DNA from: RGIG9379 sp031553005
GTDB taxonomy: Bacteria; Bacteroidota; Bacteroidia; Bacteroidales; Paludibacteraceae
Length of the DNA stretch: 57,515 bases
NCBI GenBank assembly: GCA_031553005.1
Contig: JAVBMA010000049.1
Coordinates: 1-57,515 of the forward strand
Direction of reading: 5' to 3'
The translations under genes and the position numbers were made by a program. The notes beneath the pieces are model-generated. The model saw only the letters and a program-made list of their open reading frames with translations. It was not told where the DNA came from and searched no databases. Shown here piece after piece: positions 50,698-57,515 of this stretch. Within the stretch, counting starts at the first letter, position 1; the number at the start of each line of letters is the position of its first letter.

Positions 50698-50703
50698 CTA
50701 TTT

Positions 50704-52656
50704 TTATTTTTCGGTAGTGAGCTGATTATTAATCATCCGTTCAATATACTGTTGGATATTTGCTTTTAAAAGAGACTCCATCTCTTTTTGCTCCGGACGG
50801 TTTCCTGCTAAATTACAAGTTAGAAATGTATCCGAACGGAAATTATAAATAGCCTTTGTCTTTTCTCCGTCGAATTGAAGTACCAGGCTATCTTTAAATA
50901 TCTGGTATACCTGGTTGCTGTAATTGACAACATACCTCTCTTCATCCGGCTTTGAAGTTAAATCATTTCCGAATGCCAGATAAGGTTTATCATAATTGAG
51001 GTAACCTAGGATCGTCGGCATAATATCGATTTGTTGGGCTAAATGTTGTTCCCTGCTTTTTAGATTGCTTCCCGGTTGATAAAACAGGATCGGAACGGAA
51101 AAGAGATTCACGTCCGTGATATACTCGGGCAAGATTGTTTGATTAGTATGGTCGGCAGTAAGTACGAATAATGTATTTGAGTACCAGTCATATTGCGACA
51201 TCTCTTTAAAGAATAACCGCAAAGCATTGTCCGAGTATCCGATAGTTTGATGGATAGTAAGCTCTCCTGCCGGGAATACTCCGTTATACCGTTCCGGGAC
51301 TTTAAACGGATGGTGCGATGAGGCTGTGAATATGGAAGTAACAAACGGTTGTTTGAATTCACCCATTTTTTTAGCGTAAAATTGAAAAAACTCTTCGTCC
51401 CAGATAGCCCAAGTTCCGTCATAATCCCGGTTATTTCCATACTCGTCAAATCCGAAATAATCTTCAAACCCGGCTGCACGGGCATATGCCTGAAAGCCCA
51501 TCGAGCCGTTGGGAGCTCCGTGGAAAAAAGCTGAATAATAGCCTTTCTCTTTCAATACGGAAGCAATACTCATTATATTGTTCGTTGAGTATGGAGTGAG
51601 AATATAGGGCTCAATAAACATCGGTATGCTTGAGAGGATCGAAGGCATAGCATCAATGGATTTCCTTCCGTTGCTGTACGAAAAGTCGAAAGTAAGGCTT
51701 TCGGCAAGCAATGAATCCAGAAAAGGAGTATAGCCTTTATATGTGCCGTTTCTTAGTTGGTGATTAAAAAATCCGGTATACTCCTTACCGAAACTTTCCA
51801 TGATGATAACCACCACGTTAAGTGGTTTAAAAGACTCTTTGGGCTGCGGACAATGAACAGGAGTAAAAACCTTTTCCATCTTTGATAAATCCTTAAAATA
51901 CTGAGGATCTTTATATCCGCTTCTCGATAAAGTCCTGTAAATACAGAAAGGAGTATTCAGCACAATAGCCGTTTCATTGTTTTTATTTACATATTCGTTG
52001 GCATTGCTCAGCGTGATAGGGCGGGTATACGAGCCAAATCCTCCGCGTATGCCGATAATCGCAAAATATCCGAGCAAAACGAATATAACCGCGTGGCAAA
52101 TGAAGTAATAAATGCCGGAGAAAAAATAATCTTTCTTTGCAGGCGCCTGATACAGTTTATATAAAAGGAAAAGTATCACAATGGCGAATAAGGTGACATA
52201 CCAGTAGTCGACTACCGATTCGAGTATGATTTTGCTGATGTTCCCTTCATTTCCAAATTCCGAAAAGATAGTGGAGGTCGTCCTTCTGTTAGTGAAGCGG
52301 AAAAAGACCGTATCCATGCAGTTCATAATGATGACAATACTGTTTGTTACAAGGAAAATCCATTTAGCAACAGTCTGGTATTTATTGTTATACCTGAAAG
52401 GGAACGGAAGAATCTGCATTATGAAATAAATACAGTTGGTATATAACAATGCAGATAAGTCAAATTTTAATCCTCCTTTCATTAAGTTCATAAAATGACT
52501 GAAAGTCGTGTCCTGAAAATAATCATGATTGACCAAGAAGAAAAAGATCCGGCAAACAGAAAATATTACCATTACCAGGAAGAAATTACAGAGAAATACC
52601 CATGCAGGTTGACCCTTGATTTCTCTTTCCCATATTCCGATTATTTTTTTTATCAT
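50704..52656 (-). CDS. LTA-synthase/MdoB-like membrane phosphotransferase (alkaline-phosphatase superfamily)
   Basis: The 650-residue protein has five predicted membrane helices in residues about 15-210 and an extracytoplasmic sulfatase-like domain from about 265. Metal and catalytic sites: VVIIMESFGKEYTGFF (Glu), NGRKSIDAMPSI (probable nucleophile Ser), FFHGAPNGSMGF (His) and VLTADHTNQT (Asp, His). Family enzymes transfer phosphoglycerol or phosphoethanolamine to glycans or lipids; LTA itself is not expected in Gram-negatives. The leader begins with repeat B copy 3 in the same orientation as copies 1 and 2 toward their genes. It is a single-gene unit. Confidence 0.85.
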   Translation of the reverse strand: MIKKIIGIWEREIKGQPAWVFLCNFFLVMVIFSVCRIFFFLVNHDYFQDTTFSHFMNLMKGGLKFDLSALLYTNCIYFIMQILPFPFRYNNKYQTVAKWIFLVTNSIVIIMNCMDTVFFRFTNRRTTSTIFSEFGNEGNISKIILESVVDYWYVTLFAIVILFLLYKLYQAPAKKDYFFSGIYYFICHAVIFVLLGYFAIIGIRGGFGSYTRPITLSNANEYVNKNNETAIVLNTPFCIYRTLSRSGYKDPQYFKDLSKMEKVFTPVHCPQPKESFKPLNVVVIIMESFGKEYTGFFNHQLRNGTYKGYTPFLDSLLAESLTFDFSYSNGRKSIDAMPSILSSIPMFIEPYILTPYSTNNIMSIASVLKEKGYYSAFFHGAPNGSMGFQAYARAAGFEDYFGFDEYGNNRDYDGTWAIWDEEFFQFYAKKMGEFKQPFVTSIFTASSHHPFKVPERYNGVFPAGELTIHQTIGYSDNALRLFFKEMSQYDWYSNTLFVLTADHTNQTILPEYITDVNLFSVPILFYQPGSNLKSREQHLAQQIDIMPTILGYLNYDKPYLAFGNDLTSKPDEERYVVNYSNQVYQIFKDSLVLQFDGEKTKAIYNFRSDTFLTCNLAGNRPEQKEMESLLKANIQQYIERMINNQLTTEK

Positions 52657-52701
52657 AAATTATATAACAGATGGGTGACATTTTGGATTGTCACATTGAA
52701 A

Positions 52702-52822
52702 TAAGTTTTATAAAGAATTTATTGTTATGTTTTTAGTAAACGATTTGACGAGTAAACAAAGTAAACAAGTCATTCTTATTCTGGTTTACTTGTCTACTTT
52801 TTTAATATATCATTAAATCTTA
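52702..52822 (-). repeat. Dispersed repeat family B, copy 3
   Basis: Reverse complement of copies 1 and 2, including the 40-bp flank at 52702-52741, which reads toward the ATG at 52656 on the minus strand. The inverted word parts GTAAACAAAGTAAACAAG and GTTTACTTGTCTAC surround CATTCTTATTCTG. Confidence 0.8.
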
Positions 52823-52849
52823 TTATACAGTTATTCGTAAGAGGGAGTG

Positions 52850-54205
52850 TCAAACCACAACCTCCCCAATAAGCGTTGCCGATGTTGCCGATGTTATTTT
52901 AACCCGTACCAGATCGCCTATTTTATAATTCTCACGCGGAAAAACAACGACTTTATTTTGTTGTGTACGTCCGAACAATTGCTCTTTTGAACGTTTCGAT
53001 ACACCTTCTGCCAATACTTCGAACTCGCGCCCCTGATCGTTTTGGTTGCTGATTGCCGAAAGCCTGTTTTGCTCTTCTATAATTTCGTTTAAACGTGCTA
53101 TTTTCACCTCTTCCGAAATATTATCCGGCAAATGTTTGGAGGCGTATGTTCCGGGGCGTTCCGAATATTTAAACATAAAAGCCGCATCAAACATTACTTC
53201 CCGCATCAGGGCGAGTGTTTCCTGATGGTCTTCCTCCGTTTCTCCGTGAAAACCGCAAAACAGATCGGTAGTGATTCCACAACCGGGAATAATCCGGCGA
53301 ATGGTTGCAATCCTTTCCAGATACCACTCTCTGGTATATTTACGGTTCATAGACTGCAATACATTATTGCTTCCCGATTGTACGGGCAGGTGTATGTGAT
53401 TACAGATATTCGGGTAGGCGGCTATCGTTTCTATGATAGCATCGCTCATATCTTTCGGGTGGGAGGTGGTAAAACGAATCCTCATTCCCGGGAATTTCTC
53501 AGCAATTATTTTCAGTAGTTTCGGGAATGTGACGGTTTCTCCTTCCTGCGGTTCATAAGCATACGAATTTACATTTTGCCCCAGTAAGGTGACCTCTTTG
53601 AATCCTTTATTTTGCAAATCTTCAATCTCATTCAGGATGCTTTCCGTTTCGCGGCTTCGTTCGCGTCCGCGGGTATAAGGGACGATGCAATAGGAACAAA
53701 AATTATTGCATCCGCGCATGATAGAGACAAATCCCGATATCCGGTTTCCGCTGATCCGCGAAGGGATAACCTCTTTATATGTTTCGGTAGTCGAGAGTTG
53801 CACATTGATTGCTTTCTCGCCGCTTTCAATCATTCCGATCAGATTCGGCAAATCAAGATAAGCGTCGGGACCGACTACCAAGTCGACTGTTTGGTTTTCG
53901 AGTAGCTCCTCTTTTATTCGTTCGGCCATGCAGCCCAGAATACCGATAATCATTCCCCGCTTCTTCTTTTTCATTGCCTGAAAATGTTGCAAACGGGAAA
54001 ATATCTTTTGCTCCGCATTGTCGCGGATGGAGCATGTGTTGATAAAAATAGTATCGGCTTCGGCAATATCCTCAGCCATTTCATAACCTATGGTTTCCAT
54101 GATTGATGCGACAACCTCGCTGTCTGCGCTATTCATTTGGCAGCCATAAGTTTCAATAAAAAGTTTTTTTAGTTCACTATTCGCAGATTTAGAGTCTGTT
54201 TTCAT
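52850..54205 (-). CDS. miaB: tRNA-2-methylthio-N6-isopentenyladenosine synthase MiaB
   Basis: MiaB adds a methylthio group to A37 of tRNAs using radical SAM chemistry. The 451-residue protein has the N-terminal UPF0004 domain with three cysteines (ETYGCQMNSAD, INTCSIRDNAEQK, GILGCMAER). The radical SAM motif is CNNFCSYCIVPYTRGRERSR near 165-184, and VQSGSNNVLQSMNRKYTREW follows. A C-terminal TRAM domain ends in VRVKITSATSATLIGEVV. It has its own minus-strand promoter box (TATATTTG, plus-strand 54243-54250) and is a single-gene unit. Confidence 0.97.
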   Translation of the reverse strand: MKTDSKSANSELKKLFIETYGCQMNSADSEVVASIMETIGYEMAEDIAEADTIFINTCSIRDNAEQKIFSRLQHFQAMKKKKRGMIIGILGCMAERIKEELLENQTVDLVVGPDAYLDLPNLIGMIESGEKAINVQLSTTETYKEVIPSRISGNRISGFVSIMRGCNNFCSYCIVPYTRGRERSRETESILNEIEDLQNKGFKEVTLLGQNVNSYAYEPQEGETVTFPKLLKIIAEKFPGMRIRFTTSHPKDMSDAIIETIAAYPNICNHIHLPVQSGSNNVLQSMNRKYTREWYLERIATIRRIIPGCGITTDLFCGFHGETEEDHQETLALMREVMFDAAFMFKYSERPGTYASKHLPDNISEEVKIARLNEIIEEQNRLSAISNQNDQGREFEVLAEGVSKRSKEQLFGRTQQNKVVVFPRENYKIGDLVRVKITSATSATLIGEVVV

Positions 54206-54242
54206 TTTCTATAATATGTTATATGTGACATTTAAAAGAATA

Positions 54243-54292
54243 CAAATATACGGCAACGAATTGTGATTTTTCTAAAAGTTGCAGTAAATTTG
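54243..54292. promoter_or_regulatory. Divergent promoters of miaB and lptB
   Basis: On the minus strand, CAAATATA at 54243-54250 is the complement of the miaB -7 box TATATTTG. On the plus strand, TTG at 54261-54263 and TAAATTTG at 54285-54292 form the lptB promoter with 21-bp spacing. The lptB ATG follows 15 bp later. Confidence 0.6.
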
Positions 54293-54307
54293 CAAAAAAC
54301 AAAGTGA

Positions 54308-55072
54308 ATGGAAAAGGAAAAGCAGATGGTCTTAAGGACTGAAAATCTGGTAAAAAAATATGGAGAACGGACAGTCGCAAACCATGTTTCGATTAACGTT
54401 GAGCAAGGAGAAATAGTTGGATTGTTAGGTCCTAACGGAGCCGGGAAAACGACCACATTTTATATGACTACCGGCCTGATTGTTCCTAATGAAGGGCGAA
54501 TTTTCCTGAATGACCTTGACATCACAAAGTATCCGGTCTATAAAAGAGCGCAAATCGGGATTGGTTATCTAGCACAGGAGGCATCCGTTTTTCGTAAGAT
54601 GACGGTCGAAGATAATATCCGGGCCGTATTGGAAATGACCAAGTTTTCAAAAGAGTATCAAAAAGAAAAACTGGAAAGCCTGATTACTGAGTTTAATCTC
54701 GGTCATGTCCGTAAAAACCTCGGAGACCGTCTTTCGGGTGGAGAGAGGCGACGGACAGAGATTGCACGTTGTCTGGCAATCGAACCTAAGTTTATTATGC
54801 TCGACGAACCGTTTGCAGGGGTAGACCCTATTGCCGTGCAGGACATTCAGGATATTGTATGGAAATTAAAAGATAAAAATATCGGAATCCTGATTACCGA
54901 CCATAATGTGGATGAAACACTTACGATTACCGACCGGGCCTATCTGCTTTTTGAGGGGCGTATCCTTTTTCAGGGGACATCGGAAGAGTTGGCTGAAAAT
55001 CCTATTGTGAGGGAAAAATACCTCGGAAAAGATTTTCAATTGAAGAAGAGGAAAAAAGAAGATGTCGTTTGA
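54308..55072 (+). CDS. lptB: Lipopolysaccharide export ABC transporter ATPase LptB
   Basis: LptB powers LptFG in extracting LPS from the inner membrane. The 254-residue protein has Walker A GPNGAGKTTTF near 39-49, Q-loop GYLAQEASVF near 82-91, signature LSGGERRRTEIAR near 143-155, Walker B FIMLDEPFAGVDPIAV near 163-178 and switch His in TDHNVDET. The VDPIAVQDIQ after Walker B and the RFxDM-like coupling stretches are typical of LptB. No lptFG genes are adjacent. It ends tail to tail with the GNAT gene at 55086. Confidence 0.95.
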   Translation: MEKEKQMVLRTENLVKKYGERTVANHVSINVEQGEIVGLLGPNGAGKTTTFYMTTGLIVPNEGRIFLNDLDITKYPVYKRAQIGIGYLAQEASVFRKMTVEDNIRAVLEMTKFSKEYQKEKLESLITEFNLGHVRKNLGDRLSGGERRRTEIARCLAIEPKFIMLDEPFAGVDPIAVQDIQDIVWKLKDKNIGILITDHNVDETLTITDRAYLLFEGRILFQGTSEELAENPIVREKYLGKDFQLKKRKKEDVV

Positions 55073-55085
55073 TTTAACAAATCAT

Positions 55086-55619
55086 TTATTTTTCATAAAC
55101 TTCCCTTTTTATCGTTTGGATATATTCTTTCAATAAATCAGGCTGTATCGTTTCCGGATTTCCCATAACCCATAACGGAATACCCATAACGGAATCTTTC
55201 CTGTAAGAAGGCTGTATGTAATTCTTTTCCAATATTTCATACCCGTTCCGCCGATAATAATTTATCCTTCGGGCAGTTATTTCGTTTGAGGCGGGCTCGA
55301 CCTCAAGAATGCGGGGCGCTTTCATCTGTTGAGCTGCGTAATCAAGAACTTGTTCTCCGATTTTCTTATTTCGTTTTTCCGGAAGAACAGCGAAATGTTC
55401 CAGATAAAAGAACGAACCGAAATCCCAATAAATAAACAATCCACATAATTCACCTGCATACTCAATGGCATTGAAATGCATTTTAGTTTGATTTTCAATG
55501 AGGTATTTCAGTTGATCTATATCCCGCCTTTCTTCTTGGGGAAATGCTTCGACATACAGGTGAAATAATTGGTCTAACAAGCAATTTCCCGCATCAATGA
55601 TCCTTTTTAATATAATCAT
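55086..55619 (-). CDS. GNAT-family N-acetyltransferase
   Basis: The 177-residue protein has the GNAT fold with AVLPEKRNKKIGEQVLDYAAQQ near 80-101 (acetyl-CoA loop RNKKIG) and RRNGYEILEKNYIQPSY near 128-144. The N-terminus has EAFPQEERRDIDQLKYLIEN. Substrate is unknown. It follows the CYTH gene by 16 bp on the same strand and probably forms a two-gene operon with it. Confidence 0.82.
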   Translation of the reverse strand: MIILKRIIDAGNCLLDQLFHLYVEAFPQEERRDIDQLKYLIENQTKMHFNAIEYAGELCGLFIYWDFGSFFYLEHFAVLPEKRNKKIGEQVLDYAAQQMKAPRILEVEPASNEITARRINYYRRNGYEILEKNYIQPSYRKDSVMGIPLWVMGNPETIQPDLLKEYIQTIKREVYEK

Positions 55620-55635
55620 ATTCTACTTTTATTGT

Positions 55636-56109
55636 TTATTCCGAATAATCCCATTCTGAAAAAGGCTTGCGCGCCAGATGTGAGTTGTAATATTTTTTTT
55701 CTCCTGAAACTTCTTTCCCGATCCATTCGGGTTTTTCGAACGGTTCATCTTCCGAATCCAGTTCTATTTCAGCAACATATAACCCTTCGTTTTTACCCAG
55801 AAATTCATCTACTTCCCAACACTTTCCGGCATATTCTATCTTGTAACGTATTTTCTCAACAATCGGAGTTTGGCTCAATTTCAACAATTCGTCGGCATCC
55901 TTTACCGGGATCTCATATTCAAACTCTCTTCTGGAAATCCCTTCGCTTTTACTCTTAATTGTCAGAAAGGCTTTCTCGCCCGCAATCCTCACCCTAACGG
56001 TGTTTCCTCCTGCTTTGTTCAGATAGCCTTGGGCATAGTGCACTCCAATGGAATTTTTTTTCCATGAGTTATTATTTAGCAGGAATTTACGTTCTATTTC
56101 GATATTCAT
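55636..56109 (-). CDS. CYTH domain protein
   Basis: This 157-residue protein belongs to the CYTH (triphosphate tunnel metalloenzyme) superfamily: the N-terminal signature EIERKFL (ExExK) is at 4-10. Further tunnel strands are KAGGNTVRVRIAGEKAFLTIKSK near 32-54 with RVR/TIK pairs, EFEYEIP near 63-69 and CWEVDEFLGKNEGLYVAEIEL near 95-115. Likely activity is on a linear tripolyphosphate or nucleoside triphosphate. It is co-transcribed with the GNAT gene. Confidence 0.9.
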   Translation of the reverse strand: MNIEIERKFLLNNNSWKKNSIGVHYAQGYLNKAGGNTVRVRIAGEKAFLTIKSKSEGISRREFEYEIPVKDADELLKLSQTPIVEKIRYKIEYAGKCWEVDEFLGKNEGLYVAEIELDSEDEPFEKPEWIGKEVSGEKKYYNSHLARKPFSEWDYSE

Positions 56110-56148
56110 TTTGTCAGATTTTACTGTTTTTTTGATAAAAATAATGGT

Positions 56149-56156
56149 TATATTTG
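56149..56156 (+). promoter_or_regulatory. -7 box before the trypsin-like protease gene
   Basis: TATATTTG matches TAnnTTTG, 54 bp before the ATG at 56210. A TTTG at 56131-56134 is a possible -33 but the spacing is short. Confidence 0.45.
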
Positions 56157-56209
56157 TATTTATAATAGGAGAAAAAATTTTTGTTTACCGAATTTATCTT
56201 TTCTTTATT

Positions 56210-57515
56210 ATGGATAAAAAATCTATAGGTAAAATCATTCTCTACTTCATACTTTTAATCGGATGCTTCCCAGTGCTTTACGCTCAGGTAAGTCAGGGTG
56301 GTTTTCCTTTTCCTGAACAACTGCCCGCAAATAAGAAATTAAGAAGTTTCTCTCTCTCTTCGTCATCATCTGCTATACCCTTTATAGAAATGCCTTCTTT
56401 TGATAAGGAAGAGTTGCAGCGTGAGGATTCGTTGCCGGGTAACAGAGTCGGAGGAATTCGTTTTGCATATAAATTTAATGTGTCGATTGCTCCCGACAAT
56501 GCCGGAACATTAACTATTCTCGACAATGGTACGAAGGTTTGGCGGGTTGGAATCCGTTCGGAAGGCGCATTTTCATTAAATATTCTTTTTACCGAGTTTT
56601 TGCTCCCTCCCGGTGCAAAAGTATTTGTTTATTCCCCCGACCGCAGTAATATATTGGGAGCATTTACCGAAGCCAATAACCGACCGTCGAAAATCCTTCC
56701 CATAGCACCTTTGGATGGCGAGGAAATTATTGTAGAATACAGCGAACCCGGCAATGCATTATTTGAAGGAAAATTGAAGATCGGAGAAGTAAATCATGAT
56801 TATCGCGGATTACGTGCTCTTCCGGTATTTCAAACATCAAAATCTTGCGAAGTGGATGCGAGTTGCCTTGATATTCATCCGGAGCAACGCCGTAGCGCCT
56901 GTTTGATTGTTGTGGATGGCACTGTTTATTGTTCCGGAAATCTGGTTAACAATACGAGTCAGAATGGAGAACCTTATGTGCTTTCGGCAGCTCACTGTTT
57001 ATATAATAACCGAAATCAATTAATCCTCTCAAAGGCAGAATCGAGTATTTTCTTTTTTAATTATGAAACTCCTTACTGTTTTTCCGATATCCAAGGTTCT
57101 ATGGAAATGAGTATAGCCGGAGCTACAGTAAAAGCTTCCTATAAACAACGAGATTTGTTGCTTTTTCTTTTGAAAGAGAAACCACCCGTAGATTACCGTG
57201 CTTATTATGCCGGTTGGAATGCGTCGGAAAGTGTAACCAGTCCTGCATACTGTTTTCATCATCCACAAGGTGATATAAAAAAGATATCAATAGAAAATGA
57301 TACACCTTTTGTTACAAGCTTTACTGCCGGAGGACTTTTCTCGTCGAATGGTCATTGGAAAGTGAATCTGTGGGAAGAAGGAATAACCGAAAAAGGTTCT
57401 TCGGGGTCCGGATTGTTTGATGCCGGAAACCATCTTATCGGAAACCTCTCGGGAGGAAATGCAAATCTTAATTGTACAAATCGAGGTGATGATAATTTAT
57501 ACCGCTTAAGTGTAG
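56210..57515 (+). CDS. Trypsin-like secreted serine protease (partial, runs past the window end)
   Basis: The frame from the ATG at 56210 is open to the last base (about 435 codons) with no stop, so the end lies outside the window. A signal peptide (GKIILYFILLIGCFPVLYAQ) and a roughly 190-residue N-terminal region precede the protease. The triad His is in LSAAHC, the Asp probably in KQRDLLLF, and the Ser in GSSGSGLFD, with GGNANLNC near the end. The type is trypsin/lysyl endopeptidase-like. Cysteine-rich segments (CLIVVDGTVYCSGN, C..HC) suggest disulphides. It may be a type IX secretion cargo, but the C-terminus that would show this is not included. Confidence 0.85.
   Translation, partial: MDKKSIGKIILYFILLIGCFPVLYAQVSQGGFPFPEQLPANKKLRSFSLSSSSSAIPFIEMPSFDKEELQREDSLPGNRVGGIRFAYKFNVSIAPDNAGTLTILDNGTKVWRVGIRSEGAFSLNILFTEFLLPPGAKVFVYSPDRSNILGAFTEANNRPSKILPIAPLDGEEIIVEYSEPGNALFEGKLKIGEVNHDYRGLRALPVFQTSKSCEVDASCLDIHPEQRRSACLIVVDGTVYCSGNLVNNTSQNGEPYVLSAAHCLYNNRNQLILSKAESSIFFFNYETPYCFSDIQGSMEMSIAGATVKASYKQRDLLLFLLKEKPPVDYRAYYAGWNASESVTSPAYCFHHPQGDIKKISIENDTPFVTSFTAGGLFSSNGHWKVNLWEEGITEKGSSGSGLFDAGNHLIGNLSGGNANLNCTNRGDDNLYRLSV

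Larger units (their letters stand above)
50256..50703. other. 448-bp spacer between the CHU_C gene and the LTA-synthase-like gene
   Basis: AT-rich DNA without a credible ORF. It holds the hairpin at 50334-50363 in the leader of the CHU_C gene and the terminator at 50647-50697. No TAnnTTTG box was found on the minus strand within it. Confidence 0.5.

Overview
The window is a gene-dense stretch of a Bacteroidota chromosome, most likely order Bacteroidales. Three lines of evidence support this: promoter -7 boxes of the TAnnTTTG type; family pairings typical of the phylum (DUF6089-uppS-bamA-skp-skp-murI, holB-ricT-gldH, PorP/SprF next to a CHU_C protein); and an arginine cluster in the order argR-GNAT-argG-argC-argD. 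No rRNA, CRISPR array, complete prophage or intact transposon is visible. Almost all genes are conserved housekeeping or cell-envelope genes.

Layout. 0-5 kb: alpha/beta hydrolase, a Wzz-like membrane protein, ruvC with a DUF4286 gene, tRNA-Ala(GGC), a small membrane protein and a Nim-like flavoprotein. 5-12 kb: a sugar-kinase-like/RapZ-C fusion, purE, folK, a thiL broken by an in-frame TAA, and an OmpA-type lipoprotein. 12-21 kb: gldA, RNase H with a viroplasmin domain, an ArgE-type deacylase, a PepSY-like lipoprotein, uvrA, a ZIP transporter, a MmcQ/YjbR protein and a YhdH-type oxidoreductase. 22-28.5 kb: envelope operon DUF6089-uppS-bamA-skp-skp and then murI. 28.7-38 kb: a SPRR-type AAA ATPase, typA (start region frameshifted), holB, ricT, gldH, trmB, a polyprenyl synthase and an unknown gene. 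38-43 kb: the arginine operon on the minus strand with ARG-box-like operators before argR. 43-57.5 kb: a THUMP rRNA methylase, a Bro-N/DinD-like protein, a PorP/SprF partner with a 1276-residue type IX secretion cargo, an LTA-synthase-like phosphotransferase, miaB, lptB, GNAT, CYTH, and a trypsin-like secreted protease cut by the window edge.

How the genes work together. Outer-membrane biogenesis is well represented: BamA and two Skp-like chaperones, lipid carriers from UppS, LptB for LPS export, MurI for peptidoglycan, and type IX secretion components and cargo. A second theme is arginine synthesis, with one ArgR-controlled cluster plus an unlinked ArgE-like enzyme.

The intergenic DNA is the most unusual part. 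It is full of dispersed repeats of several families: 145-bp elements with inverted ends lying just after stop codons; a family whose three full copies end in the same 40 bp pointing into a start codon; 7-8 nt 'word' tracts; and two perfect palindromes. One repeat appears to have been absorbed into the argC reading frame, and two stop codons (thiL, uvrA) lie at repeat edges. Two conserved genes (thiL, typA) are disrupted by single-base changes, which may be real or may be sequence errors.
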